Positions 17,299 through 26,451 of a stretch of 64,000 nucleotides of DNA are shown one piece after another (position 1 is the first letter of the stretch; each line of letters begins with the position of its first letter). Both the position numbers and the translations under genes were made by a program. The notes beneath the pieces are model-generated. The model ran no database searches and was not told where the DNA came from. It saw nothing but the letters and a program-made list of their open reading frames with translations. Origin of the DNA: Acidaminobacter sp. JC074 (lineage in GTDB: Bacteria; Bacillota; Clostridia; Peptostreptococcales; Acidaminobacteraceae); the NCBI RefSeq assembly GCF_022496765.1, contig NZ_VANV01000011.1, positions 62,001 through 126,000 of the forward strand, read 5' to 3'.

Positions 17299-17330
17299 AG
17301 GTAAAATAAGGACAAAAGTAGGTAAAATAA
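17299..17330 (+). promoter_or_regulatory. 21-bp-phased direct repeat, candidate AraC binding site
   Basis: AGGTAAAATAA occurs at 17299-17309 and again at 17320-17330, so the half-sites are 21 bp apart, two turns of the helix on the same face. This is the classical layout for AraC-family activators. It lies 53 bp before the GH31 start codon. Confidence 0.55.
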
Positions 17331-17382
17331 AGAAAAGTAAAGCTGAATAATAAGGTCTAAAATAGACTTAGGAGGACAAGTT

Positions 17383-19746
17383 ATGTTTAATAAAAGAATA
17401 GAGTTTAAACACCAGCCGGTAGCCAATCCTGAGAATGTTATTAGAGCTGGTCAGGTAAGATTTACAGTTATCACAGACAGACTTATTAGAATGGAACACA
17501 GTAGAAAGGGACAATTTAGAGACCTATCCACTCAGACATTTATTCATAGAGATTTGGGTAAGGTTGACTTCAAGTTGACTCAAACCGAAGACCATATCAC
17601 CATCGATACGGGTGCTTTGCTTCTAAACTACCGCATCAATGAAATTGGTTTTACAATTGATACCTTAAGCGTAGAAGTAAAAGCAACTGGTAAAACATGG
17701 ACTTATAGCCGTGAGGGTTCAAACTTAAAAGGGACCATTAGAACTTTAGATGGGACGGACGGTGCTCAAAGATTAGACGATGGTCTTATGTCAAGAGATG
17801 GCTATGCCTTAGTAGACGATACAAGCTCATTTATCTTTACTGAAGATCACTGGATGAAGCAAGAGCACTTTGAATCAGGTTCATACGAAGACTTGTATCT
17901 ATTTGGATATGGTATCGATTACAAAGCGTGCCTTGTAGACTTTACAAAGGTTGCTGGTCAAGTACCTATGCTTCCAAGGTGGACCATGGGTAATTGGTGG
18001 TCAAGATACTGGAGATACACACAAGATGAACTTATCGACTTAATGGATCAGTTTAAAGAAAAAGAAATTCCCTTATCGGTATGCATCGTAGATATGGACT
18101 GGCACATTACAGATGTCAATAAGTCTGGTACAGCACCTGCTTCAAGTAATTTCTTGGGGTGGACAGGTTATACATGGGAAGAAAAGTATTTCCCACAGCC
18201 AGATAGATTCTTCAAAGAGCTTAGACAAAGAGGTTTAAAAACAGCATTAAATCTTCATCCAGCAGATGGTTTATGGCCTCATGAAAGCATGTATAATGAA
18301 ATGGCTGACTTTATGGGACAAGATTCTAAAGCTTTAAAGCCAATCCACTTTAACATAACAGATAAGAGATTTGCTGAAGGCTACTTTGATATCATGCATC
18401 ATCCACATGAAGACATGGGTGTAGACTTTTGGTGGATGGATTGGCAGCAAGGCACTAAGACCAAGTATTCAGATATAGATCCATTATTTGTCTTAAATCA
18501 TCTTCATTTCTTAGATATGGGAAGAGACAATAAGAGACCATTTATATTTTCAAGATGGGGTGGTCTTGGTAATCATAGATATCCTATTGGTTTTTCTGGT
18601 GATGCTGCAGCGACTTGGGAGACCTTAGCTTTCCAACCATATTTAACTGCAACAGCTGCCAATGTGGCATACGGCTGGTGGAGTCATGATATCGGTGGTC
18701 ATCACCATAGTTTTGATGATGGTGAGTTATATGCTAGATGGGTACAGTTCGGTGTTTTTTCACCTATGATGAGACTGCATTCAACAAATAACATCTTTGA
18801 AAAAAGATTGCCGTGGGATTATAAAAAGGAAGCTGAAATCTGTGCAAGTAAGTTTATGAAACTGCGTCACCAGCTGATTCCTTATCTTTATACATTGTCG
18901 TATAAAAACTACAAGACAGGTATTCCTGGATTTTTACCAATGTATTATGAACATCCAGATCAAGATGAAGCTTATCACTACGGCAACCAATATTATTTTG
19001 GTGACTTAATTGTAAGTCCTTTTGTAAAAAAAGCGGATGAACATACCAAGTTATCAAGACAAAGTGTATGGTTACCTGAAGGCGACTGGTATGATTTCTT
19101 TACTGGTCATTATTATGCAGGCAGTGAACACTATGGCGTCTACGGTGACCTATGTGATATGCCTGTCTTTGCAAAATCAGGTACCATTGTACCACTCGGT
19201 CATGAAGTTCCTTGGGGTGGTATTGATAATCCAAAAGAGATGCATGTAAAGATCTTTGCAGGAAGTGGTTCTTATGAGCTTTATGAAGATGATGGCGATA
19301 GTAAAGATTATTTAAAGGGGTCAGGTGTTGTTACAAGATTTGAACAAACCTATGATGGCAGTAAACTGACTGTAAAAGTTTTACCTGTTTCAGATCCTAA
19401 CAAGCTTATTCCTGAAACAAGAGATTTTACATTTGAGATTTTAGGCATCGAAGAGACAATAATCATAGAAAAGAGACAAGTCTCAACTTCAGAAGGTTGT
19501 ACATTTGAAGTAACTTGTCAGCAGAGTAAAAATGCTTATAAAAGAAGAAAAGAAGATCTTGATAAGGTATTATTAAGTGCTTATATAGACTCTAATAGAA
19601 AAAGAGATTTATGGGATATCAGAGAGACTTTCTTGGAAGATGCTACTATTTTAGGATCTTATTACATAGAGTCTTACCTGCCTGATTCAGTGTTAACCGC
19701 CATCTTAGAAACGGTTAATGGTAAATCGATTTATAGAATGAAATAA
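17383..19746 (+). CDS. Glycoside hydrolase family 31 (alpha-glucosidase/alpha-xylosidase-like)
   Basis: A 787-residue cytoplasmic retaining alpha-glycosidase with no signal peptide. An N-terminal beta-sandwich (1-170) precedes the TIM barrel. The nucleophile is probably Asp353 in FWWMDWQQG and the acid/base Asp407 in FSGDAAATW. WSHDIGGHHHSFDDGELYARW is a further barrel landmark and IFAGSGSYELYEDDGD marks the C-terminal DUF5110-like domain. About 85 more residues follow (helical, charged), which is longer than many relatives. AGGAGGACAAG precedes ATG. Together with the Opp-type importer it probably degrades an imported alpha-linked oligosaccharide. Confidence 0.88.
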   Translation: MFNKRIEFKHQPVANPENVIRAGQVRFTVITDRLIRMEHSRKGQFRDLSTQTFIHRDLGKVDFKLTQTEDHITIDTGALLLNYRINEIGFTIDTLSVEVKATGKTWTYSREGSNLKGTIRTLDGTDGAQRLDDGLMSRDGYALVDDTSSFIFTEDHWMKQEHFESGSYEDLYLFGYGIDYKACLVDFTKVAGQVPMLPRWTMGNWWSRYWRYTQDELIDLMDQFKEKEIPLSVCIVDMDWHITDVNKSGTAPASSNFLGWTGYTWEEKYFPQPDRFFKELRQRGLKTALNLHPADGLWPHESMYNEMADFMGQDSKALKPIHFNITDKRFAEGYFDIMHHPHEDMGVDFWWMDWQQGTKTKYSDIDPLFVLNHLHFLDMGRDNKRPFIFSRWGGLGNHRYPIGFSGDAAATWETLAFQPYLTATAANVAYGWWSHDIGGHHHSFDDGELYARWVQFGVFSPMMRLHSTNNIFEKRLPWDYKKEAEICASKFMKLRHQLIPYLYTLSYKNYKTGIPGFLPMYYEHPDQDEAYHYGNQYYFGDLIVSPFVKKADEHTKLSRQSVWLPEGDWYDFFTGHYYAGSEHYGVYGDLCDMPVFAKSGTIVPLGHEVPWGGIDNPKEMHVKIFAGSGSYELYEDDGDSKDYLKGSGVVTRFEQTYDGSKLTVKVLPVSDPNKLIPETRDFTFEILGIEETIIIEKRQVSTSEGCTFEVTCQQSKNAYKRRKEDLDKVLLSAYIDSNRKRDLWDIRETFLEDATILGSYYIESYLPDSVLTAILETVNGKSIYRMK

Positions 19747-19750
19747 TAGT

Positions 19751-19784
19751 AAAAGCAGACTTAAAAATGAGTCTGCTTTTATTA
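19751..19784 (+). terminator. Rho-independent terminator after GH31 gene
   Basis: AAAAGCAGACT (19751-19761) pairs with AGTCTGCTTTT (19770-19780) around an 8-nt loop, and the 3' arm ends in T residues. Confidence 0.8.
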
Positions 19785-19894
19785 GTGTTTTGAAAACAAA
19801 GTTTTAATATGTAAGGGAGACACTTCACACACGTTGAGAAGGTTGTATAGCTCAAACTAGCGTTGTAAATGAAAATGTGATGCAGAACCAAGTT

Positions 19895-19945
19895 TTGACA
19901 TTATGATAAAAGAGGTTTATAATTAAAGTGTAATACAAAGTATTA
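19895..19945 (+). promoter_or_regulatory. Promoter and operator palindrome of the toxin-antitoxin module
   Basis: TTGACA (19895-19900) and TATAAT (19918-19923) have the ideal 17-bp spacing. The palindrome TAATAC-AAA-GTATTA (19931-19945) covers the expected transcription start. This is the usual place for antitoxin autoregulation. Confidence 0.7.
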
Positions 19946-19964
19946 CTCGATGGAGGTGAGAGAA

Positions 19965-20183
19965 ATGAGTACTGTTTCATTACGTTTAAATAAAAAGGAT
20001 GATACATTAATAAGGAAATATGCTGAGCTACATAATATGGATTTATCAACATTTATCAGACAAGCTGTAATAGAGAAAATCGAAGAAGAATACGATTTGA
20101 CTCTTTTCAACAAAGTCTGGGAAGAAGAAAAAGATCAAGAAAGAATTTCACATGAAGACGTTAAGAAAGAACTGGGATTATGA
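19965..20183 (+). CDS. RelB/DUF6290-type antitoxin
   Basis: A 72-residue protein. It begins with a ribbon-helix-helix pattern (VSLRLNKKDDTLIRKYAE, then DLSTFIRQAVIEKIEEEYD), the DNA-binding and dimer part, and ends in a charged tail that would wrap the toxin. I start it at ATG 19965, because GGAGGTG lies 7 nt upstream; the ATG at 19950 sits inside that binding site. The stop overlaps the toxin start by 4 nt. It neutralises the neighbour and most likely represses its own promoter through the palindrome at 19931. Confidence 0.85.
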   Translation: MSTVSLRLNKKDDTLIRKYAELHNMDLSTFIRQAVIEKIEEEYDLTLFNKVWEEEKDQERISHEDVKKELGL

Positions 20184-20449
20184 TATATAAAGTCGAGTAT
20201 ACTAAAACTGCCTTAAGCCAGCTAAAGAAAATAGATAAAAAAATTGCAAGTTTTATTGTTGCTTACATCGAAGATAAATTAGTTGATTGTGATAATCCAA
20301 GAAGATATGGTAAAGCGCTGAAAGGTAATTTAAATGATAAATGGCGATATAGAGTTGGAGACTATCGAATACTTGCTAAGATTGAAGATGATATTGTTGT
20401 GATTACAGTCGTAGAGGTTGGACATAGGAGAGATATATACGAGAAATAA
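20180..20449 (+). CDS. RelE/ParE-superfamily toxin
   Basis: An 89-residue basic protein of the RelE mRNA-interferase fold: KVEYTKTALSQLKKID at the start, then GKALKGNLNDKWRYRVGDYRIL and VVEVGHRRDIY at the end. Arg in WRYRVGDYRI and the final HRRDIY match catalytic and core positions of RelE/YoeB-like toxins. It would cleave mRNA in the ribosome when unbound. Coupled to the antitoxin by an ATGA overlap. Confidence 0.88.
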   Translation: MIYKVEYTKTALSQLKKIDKKIASFIVAYIEDKLVDCDNPRRYGKALKGNLNDKWRYRVGDYRILAKIEDDIVVITVVEVGHRRDIYEK

Positions 20450-20552
20450 GTATCTGCGACCAAGTTACAGTACATGTGGAAGTCATATTGGGACCACATT
20501 GAAATAGATCTATAAAGTAGGAACGACTGAAATATTGTTGATTTGATATGGA

Positions 20553-20583
20553 AAGATACTTGATAATTTCAGGTATCTTTTTT
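20553..20583 (+). terminator. Probable terminator downstream of toxin gene
   Basis: AAGATAC (20553-20559) pairs with GTATCTT (20573-20579) and is followed by a T run. The loop of 13 nt is long. The flanking stretch 20450-20709 shows no other feature. Confidence 0.6.
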
Positions 20584-20709
20584 GATATGTGCCGGCCGTA
20601 GTACTAGTATAGGTGGAAGCCATGAGCCTATGAATGATAACTTGATTCAGCTAATTTTTTAGGTTATATTTATTTTAAAGATATAAGTAAAGAAATGATG
20701 GAGGGGAAA

Positions 20710-20970
20710 ATGATAGAATCAAGATGTGGTATTGTATGTTCTGATTGTGAGTATAAAGAGAAAATGAATTGTGGTGGATGTATAAGTATTGAAAATCCAT
20801 TTTGGGGAACATGTGATGTAAAGGCATGCTGTGAAAAAAAGAATCTTGATAATTGTGGTATGTGCGGTGATTTTCCCTGTGATTTGCTTAATAAATTCTC
20901 TTATGATGAACAAGAAGGTGATGATGGTATGAGAGTTGAACAATGTAAAAAATGGTGTGATTTAGCATAA
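20710..20970 (+). CDS. DUF3795 domain protein
   Basis: An 86-residue Cys-rich protein with 13 cysteines, in the pattern CGIVCSDC, CGGC, CDVKACC, CGMCGDFPC. This matches DUF3795, a small anaerobe family of unknown function that may bind metal. I use ATG 20710 with GGAGGGG 4 nt upstream, since the ATGs at 20695 and 20698 lie before or within that binding site. It is a single gene. Confidence 0.8.
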   Translation: MIESRCGIVCSDCEYKEKMNCGGCISIENPFWGTCDVKACCEKKNLDNCGMCGDFPCDLLNKFSYDEQEGDDGMRVEQCKKWCDLA

Positions 20971-21023
20971 TCGTTCTGTTAGTCTATTTAGATTTTGTTT
21001 AATTATGAGAGCTATATAATAAA

Positions 21024-21058
21024 GGGGCATTCAGAAAATGCTATTTCTCGAATGCCCC
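21024..21058. terminator. Hairpin between convergent genes, probable terminator
   Basis: GGGGCATTC (21024-21032) pairs with GAATGCCCC (21050-21058), and AGAAA/TTTCT extends the stem inward. T tracts on both sides are weak. It ends 4 bp from the AraC stop codon. Confidence 0.6.
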
Positions 21059-21062
21059 ATTA

Positions 21063-21890
21063 CTATATTTCTAATAAATCCATACTTTGTCTGAAACAAG
21101 TTGGTGTTTTACCGACTTGTTTTTTAAATGCCTTTGAGAAGGTGTATGCGTCTTTATAACCAACGGAAGAGGCAACTTCTACTATTTTGAGGTCACTTTT
21201 TAACAAGAGGTACTTGGCCTTTTCTATCCTGTAATCTATTAAGTAAGCCTGGGCCGATACACCGTAAACCTGCTTAAATATTCTTGAGAAATAAGACCTG
21301 TCTAAGTTGAGATATTCTGCTATCTCCTTGATGCCAACGCCAAGTGAATAGTTCTTTTGCATAAACATAATAGCCTGCTCGCCATACCATTCAGGACTCA
21401 TTGTATCGTGTTTGGAATACTTAAGCTCAGATAGTCTAGAAAATATGTCGTACAAAAGACTGGTTTGCTTGATCTGATGACTGATAAGTTTAGGATTTAG
21501 TGCCAGAAGGCGTGCCAGTATTTGATAGAGGGCGTCATTTTTTTTGAAGTGAATGACTGGACTTTTTTCAAACTCTGTTTCCTTTAAAAGATCATTGATA
21601 TAATCACCATGAAAACCCACCCAGTAATATGACCAAGGCTGATTTTGATCAGCTTGATAGTAGGTGGTTTGATCAGGTCTGATTAAAAAGGCCTGGTCTT
21701 TTTCAATGTGATAGACTTCACTGTCTAGCTTAAAAATACCGGTCCCTTTTATAACAAAATGAATAAGGTAATGATCCCTAATAAAGGGACCAAATGCATA
21801 GCCAGACTTACAGTCTTCATAGCCTGCATGGTAGATCTTTATTTGCTTTTCGATGGCTTCACCGGATAATCTAATATTAATCATAATCAT
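21063..21890 (-). CDS. AraC-family transcriptional regulator
   Basis: A 275-residue regulator with an N-terminal cupin (YAFGPFIRDHYLIHFVIKG) and a C-terminal pair of helix-turn-helix motifs (GIKEIAEYLNLDRSYFSRIF and IVEVASSVGYKDAYTFSKAFKK). It is divergent from the short GH31 gene, so it probably regulates that carbohydrate locus. No strong ribosome binding site is visible for ATG 21890 or for the next in-frame ATG at 21884, so the start is uncertain. Confidence 0.83.
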   Translation of the reverse strand: MIMINIRLSGEAIEKQIKIYHAGYEDCKSGYAFGPFIRDHYLIHFVIKGTGIFKLDSEVYHIEKDQAFLIRPDQTTYYQADQNQPWSYYWVGFHGDYINDLLKETEFEKSPVIHFKKNDALYQILARLLALNPKLISHQIKQTSLLYDIFSRLSELKYSKHDTMSPEWYGEQAIMFMQKNYSLGVGIKEIAEYLNLDRSYFSRIFKQVYGVSAQAYLIDYRIEKAKYLLLKSDLKIVEVASSVGYKDAYTFSKAFKKQVGKTPTCFRQSMDLLEI

Positions 21891-21987
21891 GTCACATTTT
21901 GACGGTAAATGTGTAACGCTAGTCTATTTAGCTTTCTTACTAATTATCGTAAGATTTAAGTAGGGAAATGTCAAGAAAAAGGAGAAA

Positions 21988-23508
21988 ATGATGATAAATA
22001 AAGAAATTCAAATGCTTGAAAATGAAAAGTGGTGGTGTGGATGTATCAGTCATGGTAGTCAAATGCCACTGGATAATAAATCAAATTATGACGTAGATTT
22101 ATACAATCATGCAACCCATAATCAGGTCATGCCCTTGATGTTGTCAAGTAAGGGGAGGGTCATATGGTCAGATAGTGGTTTTAGATTAAATACTAGTGGT
22201 GGCAAGATGTCTTTTGAAAGCCATACAGAAATAGAATTAACAGATACTAGAGGTAACTTGATGACTGCTTATAGAGAGTCTAAAAAGTATAAAAGTTCTG
22301 TAGATTTTACCCTGGATGAAACACTTTTTAAGGTACCACAGTATAACTCTTGGATTGAACTTATGTACAATCAGTCTGAAGATGAACTTTTAAAGTATGC
22401 CCAGTCTATACTTGATGAGGGTTATGATCCTGGTATATTAATGATTGATGATAATTGGCAAGAAGACTATGGTGTTTGGGAATTTTCAGGCAGTCGTTTT
22501 AGAGACCCTAAAGGCATGATAGACAAAATGAAGAAAATGGGATTCAAGGTGATGTTATGGGTGTGTCCTTTTGTCAGCCCTGATTCATTGACATTTAGAC
22601 AACTGAGAGATAAGGATTACTTTATAAAAAATGCTGATGGCACAACAGCTATCAGGGAGTGGTGGAATGGTTATTCTGCTGTATTGGATTTTACAAATCC
22701 TGAAGCCTATAAATGGTTCAAAGAAAAGTTAGATGGCCTAATGGATGACTATGGCGTTGTTGGTTTTAAGTTTGATGCTGGTGATTTATGGAACTACAAA
22801 GAAGATGATATCACTTACAAGAAAATCAGTCCCTTGGATCAAGTGAAGCTCTACAGTGAGTTTTGTTCAGAATATGAATATAACGAGCTCCGTACTGGCT
22901 TTAAAACTGCAGGCCTGCCTTTGACACAAAGACTATGTGATAAACATCATAACTGGGAATCTGATGGAGTTGGTGGTCTTTTGCCAGATGGCATCTTACA
23001 GTCCATGATGGGCTTTGATTACAATTGTCCTGATATGATTGGTGGTGGAGAGTATCTTAACTTTATAGCTTCTAGTCTAGACTTAGATGAAGAACTGGTT
23101 GTTAGATACGCACAAATTGCAGCTCTATTTCCAATCATGCAGTTTTCTGTTTCGCCTTGGAGAGTGTTATCAAAGGAAAATAATGACCTCTGTTTACAAG
23201 CTGCAAAGATACATCAAAAGTTTGGAGACTATATCATTGAGTCTGTTCATCAGTCTATAAAAGACAATTTACCACTGATGAGGCATATGGCTCTCATGTA
23301 TCCTGAAAATAATTATGAGCATCTTAATGAACAGTTTATGCTGGGAGATAATCTTCTGGTAGCACCTGTTGTTTCAAGTAAACAGTATAAAAAAACAGTT
23401 TATTTTCCTCAAGGAAGATGGACTGGAGATGATGGTTCTATCGTAGAGGGCCCATGTGAAAAAGAGATTCAAGTACCTATTGGCAGACTTGCCTACTATA
23501 CAAAGTAA
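21988..23508 (+). CDS. Glycoside hydrolase family 31, short MYORG-like type
   Basis: A 506-residue cytoplasmic glycosidase. The catalytic barrel is recognised by GILMIDDNWQEDYG, VMLWVCPFVSPDS, the nucleophile Asp263 in GFKFDAGD and the acid/base Asp349 in NCPDMIGGG. It lacks the long C-terminal domains of the other GH31 in this window and resembles the compact subgroup that includes MYORG. AAGGAG lies before two adjacent ATGs; 21991 has the better spacing of 6 nt. It heads an operon with a two-component system and a CUT1 transporter. Confidence 0.82.
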   Translation: MMINKEIQMLENEKWWCGCISHGSQMPLDNKSNYDVDLYNHATHNQVMPLMLSSKGRVIWSDSGFRLNTSGGKMSFESHTEIELTDTRGNLMTAYRESKKYKSSVDFTLDETLFKVPQYNSWIELMYNQSEDELLKYAQSILDEGYDPGILMIDDNWQEDYGVWEFSGSRFRDPKGMIDKMKKMGFKVMLWVCPFVSPDSLTFRQLRDKDYFIKNADGTTAIREWWNGYSAVLDFTNPEAYKWFKEKLDGLMDDYGVVGFKFDAGDLWNYKEDDITYKKISPLDQVKLYSEFCSEYEYNELRTGFKTAGLPLTQRLCDKHHNWESDGVGGLLPDGILQSMMGFDYNCPDMIGGGEYLNFIASSLDLDEELVVRYAQIAALFPIMQFSVSPWRVLSKENNDLCLQAAKIHQKFGDYIIESVHQSIKDNLPLMRHMALMYPENNYEHLNEQFMLGDNLLVAPVVSSKQYKKTVYFPQGRWTGDDGSIVEGPCEKEIQVPIGRLAYYTK

Positions 23509-23544
23509 AAATGAGTGTGCTAAACTGAAAGTAGGAGAGAACAT

Positions 23545-25263
23545 ATGAAACTATCAATTCAGAAAAAATACAGTTTAGCCATCATTTTAGTGGCTTTAAT
23601 ACCTTTAATCATCGTACCGATTATAGGTTATGCCTATACCACAAATGTTATTAGAGAAAAGGTGATCAATCTATCACTTCAGCAAGTCAAGCGTTATGGC
23701 AAGGCCTTTGATGAAGTGATGGATGACATCATTGTCGGGTCTAACAGCTTTTCCTTTGACAGTGAAGTTCAAAATTACTTGGCCAATAGAGACATCTACA
23801 TTAAAAAGCCGCTTGAAGTTTCAAAGAACATAGAATCTAAGATTCATTCCATGCAAACGACCAATTGGTATACCTATGATGTAGAAACTGTGATTGCAGA
23901 TTCATTTGGTAACATTTACAATACAAACTATTATACACCTATCAGTAAAGAGGTCATAGGTACTTCAGAGTCCTTCCAAAAGATACTTGACGGATCTGAA
24001 CATTTTATATGGCAAAATGATTGGACTGAAAGTGAAAGTGACCATAGCCTGGTACTTATAAGATCCATCAAAGATGAGTTTTATAACAGTATCGGGCTTA
24101 TTGGCATTATGGTAAAACCGTCTAAGAATGACCGTCTGGTATCTTTAAATGTCGTTGATGACAATGTCAATCATATTTTTATTCTTGATGATAAAGGACA
24201 GATGATCTTAAATGATAGACTTAATCCTGTCGGGAGTGCAAGTGGTATTTATGAAAATATGAAAAATCAGGATTCTGCTATTATTTATGTAGATGATGTT
24301 AAATCAGTTGTAACTAAAACAGATATAGAATTAACAAATTGGACCATCTACCAAGTTCAGTCTTATGATGCCATAACTTATGATCTTAAGTCGTATAGAA
24401 ACTTGACCATTGTTATGAATGGTGTCTTTATCATAGTAGTTTTGGTGGCTTCATTTTTTATGTCGAAAGTCATCACCAAGGCTATTGTAGAACTTAGTCA
24501 GGTCATGTCCAAGGTTTCAGAAGGCGATTTAAAGGTTAGGGCAGCAGTAACAGGCAGTGAAGAAATTGAAGCATTAAGTGATAACTTCAATGGTATGGTA
24601 GAAAGAATTGAGACTTTGATCAAGAAGGTGGAGGTAGAAACCAAAGCCAAAGAAGAAAAGCACTTTGAAGCCTTACAAGCTCAAATCAATCCGCATTTTT
24701 TACTCAACACTTTAAATGGCATCAAATGGCTTGTGGTTATGAAGGATAATCAAAAGGCTGAATCCATGCTTATGGCACTTGGTACATTACTAGAAAGAAC
24801 TTTAGGTAAGAACAAATCAATTATTACTTTGGAAGATGAACTACAGACTTTAAGATACTATGGAGACATTCAGTCATATAGGTATGGAGAAAGCTTTGAA
24901 CTAATCTTTGATGTGGACAAGTCTTTAAATCATGTCTTGGTGCCAGCACTTATTCTACAACCTCTTGTAGAAAATTCTATCTTACATGGCTTTACAGGCA
25001 TGGACAAAAAGGGCATCATTACCATCAAAGCTTATTCTGACAAGGACTATGTTTACTTGCAAGTTATAGACAATGGTCTTGGTATGGACCCTGAGATGTT
25101 GGAACTCTATAAGAAAAATATTCAAAACGCCACTCGTATAGGCATCAGAAGTGTTGATGAAAGAATTTCATTATATTATGATGAAACATGTCATTTGATC
25201 ATAGATTCTTCTCATACAGGCACTCAGATAACACTTAGAATCAGAGATTACTTGGAGGTTTAA
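23545..25263 (+). CDS. Sensor histidine kinase, YesM type
   Basis: A 572-residue membrane kinase. One helix lies near residues 10-32, an extracytoplasmic sensor (about 33-290) follows, then a second helix (about 290-312), a HAMP domain (to about 365) and the catalytic part. The phospho-acceptor is probably His384 in QINPHFLLNTLNG. N-box and G-box of the ATPase domain are QPLVENSILHG and DNGLGMD. It probably senses extracellular sugar or the loaded binding protein and phosphorylates the next protein, whose ATG follows its stop with no gap. Confidence 0.9.
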   Translation: MKLSIQKKYSLAIILVALIPLIIVPIIGYAYTTNVIREKVINLSLQQVKRYGKAFDEVMDDIIVGSNSFSFDSEVQNYLANRDIYIKKPLEVSKNIESKIHSMQTTNWYTYDVETVIADSFGNIYNTNYYTPISKEVIGTSESFQKILDGSEHFIWQNDWTESESDHSLVLIRSIKDEFYNSIGLIGIMVKPSKNDRLVSLNVVDDNVNHIFILDDKGQMILNDRLNPVGSASGIYENMKNQDSAIIYVDDVKSVVTKTDIELTNWTIYQVQSYDAITYDLKSYRNLTIVMNGVFIIVVLVASFFMSKVITKAIVELSQVMSKVSEGDLKVRAAVTGSEEIEALSDNFNGMVERIETLIKKVEVETKAKEEKHFEALQAQINPHFLLNTLNGIKWLVVMKDNQKAESMLMALGTLLERTLGKNKSIITLEDELQTLRYYGDIQSYRYGESFELIFDVDKSLNHVLVPALILQPLVENSILHGFTGMDKKGIITIKAYSDKDYVYLQVIDNGLGMDPEMLELYKKNIQNATRIGIRSVDERISLYYDETCHLIIDSSHTGTQITLRIRDYLEV

Positions 25264-26307
25264 ATGAAACTATTAATTGTTGAAGATGAGGTCCTTGTTA
25301 GAAAAGGACTTGTGATGGGCATTGACTGGCAGTCTATTGGTTTTGAAAAAGTCTACGAAGCTGGTAATGGCCTTGAGGCCTTAGAAGTTATTAAAAATCA
25401 TAATATTGATCTGATGATTACTGATATTGTTATGCCTAAGATGGATGGTTTAGAGCTTATTAAGATTGTCCATGAATCATTTGACAAGATTGCTGTCGTT
25501 GTTTTATCCTGCATAAACGACGTAGAAGCCATTAGAGAGGCTATGAAGTTTAACAGGGCATTAGATTACATTCCGAAACTGTCTATAAGTCCTAATGGCC
25601 TTAAAGAAAACATTACTTCACTTTTACAGTCCGTTCAGTTGACTTCAGAAGCTGATCATAAAAAAGTCATGACAACCCACTATTTTATTGAAGATGAGCG
25701 TGAATTAGAAAAAGCATTGAAGGGGCATGAAAAACTCTTAAAAGACCACCTTTCCACCATAACGAGTAGAGTTGAATCTCTTGAAGCTTTTCATGACTGG
25801 GTAGATATATATGCTTTCTTTAACAGGCAGTTAAAGATCTCGGGTTCATATATGACAGATCTCACTATAGAGGGTATGTCTTGTTATGATTATTTAGACA
25901 AGAGTCATTCCATACAAGTCATGACGGATCGTATTCATGAAGTTGCCTTGTTGGTGTCAGAAAAAATCAAATCAAATGAGCAGATGAAATATGGAAAGGA
26001 TATCTCTAAAGCCATAACATATATTGAAGACCACTATAAGGAGAGTCTGAAATTATCAGATGTAGCCAAACATATTGGCATGAATGAATCCTATTTGTCT
26101 TCACTCTTTAAGCAGTCTACAGGTACATCTTTTAGTGATTATCTCAACCATACAAGAATCAAGGCTGCTAAATACATGTTAGAACATACTGATAAGGCTA
26201 TCTATGAGATTGCATTTGATGTTGGTTACTCAAGTGAGTCTTATTTTTCAAGGATATTTAAATCCAATGAAGGCCTTTCTCCGAATACATATAAGAAAAA
26301 CTTGTAA
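25264..26307 (+). CDS. Response regulator, YesN/AraC type
   Basis: A 347-residue protein: receiver domain (1-120) with phospho-site Asp54 in MITDIVMPKMDG, a linker, and a C-terminal AraC-type double helix-turn-helix (KLSDVAKHIGMNESYLSSLFK, read with its end, and IYEIAFDVGYSSESYFSRIFK). It follows the kinase directly and likely activates the promoter before the binding-protein gene at 26452. Confidence 0.9.
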   Translation: MKLLIVEDEVLVRKGLVMGIDWQSIGFEKVYEAGNGLEALEVIKNHNIDLMITDIVMPKMDGLELIKIVHESFDKIAVVVLSCINDVEAIREAMKFNRALDYIPKLSISPNGLKENITSLLQSVQLTSEADHKKVMTTHYFIEDERELEKALKGHEKLLKDHLSTITSRVESLEAFHDWVDIYAFFNRQLKISGSYMTDLTIEGMSCYDYLDKSHSIQVMTDRIHEVALLVSEKIKSNEQMKYGKDISKAITYIEDHYKESLKLSDVAKHIGMNESYLSSLFKQSTGTSFSDYLNHTRIKAAKYMLEHTDKAIYEIAFDVGYSSESYFSRIFKSNEGLSPNTYKKNL

Positions 26308-26381
26308 TAGAGAATGCATTATTCTTTGAACTTTTTTCATTATTTTTGGATGGATGAAAAAGTATCAAAGAATTTTGAAAA

Positions 26382-26414
26382 TTCCTCAAATATCCCTTCA
26401 TGGCTTATGAGGAA
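26382..26414 (+). promoter_or_regulatory. Inverted repeat upstream of CUT1 binding-protein gene
   Basis: TTCCTCA (26382-26388) and TGAGGAA (26408-26414) are perfect 7-bp arms with centres 26 bp apart, 38 bp before the start codon. It may be an operator for the response regulator, or a leader hairpin. No clear -35/-10 pair was found. Confidence 0.35.
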
Positions 26415-26451
26415 AACGTTATCTATACTTATATGTGAAGGGGGAAACAAA

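Noticed and set aside
19950-20449. Mobile element carrying the toxin-antitoxin module
   Set aside because: No transposase, terminal inverted repeats or target duplication are visible around it.
26314-26451. N-terminal extension of the sugar-binding protein
   Set aside because: The in-frame stretch has no ribosome binding site and would bury the lipoprotein signal peptide 46 residues inside the protein.
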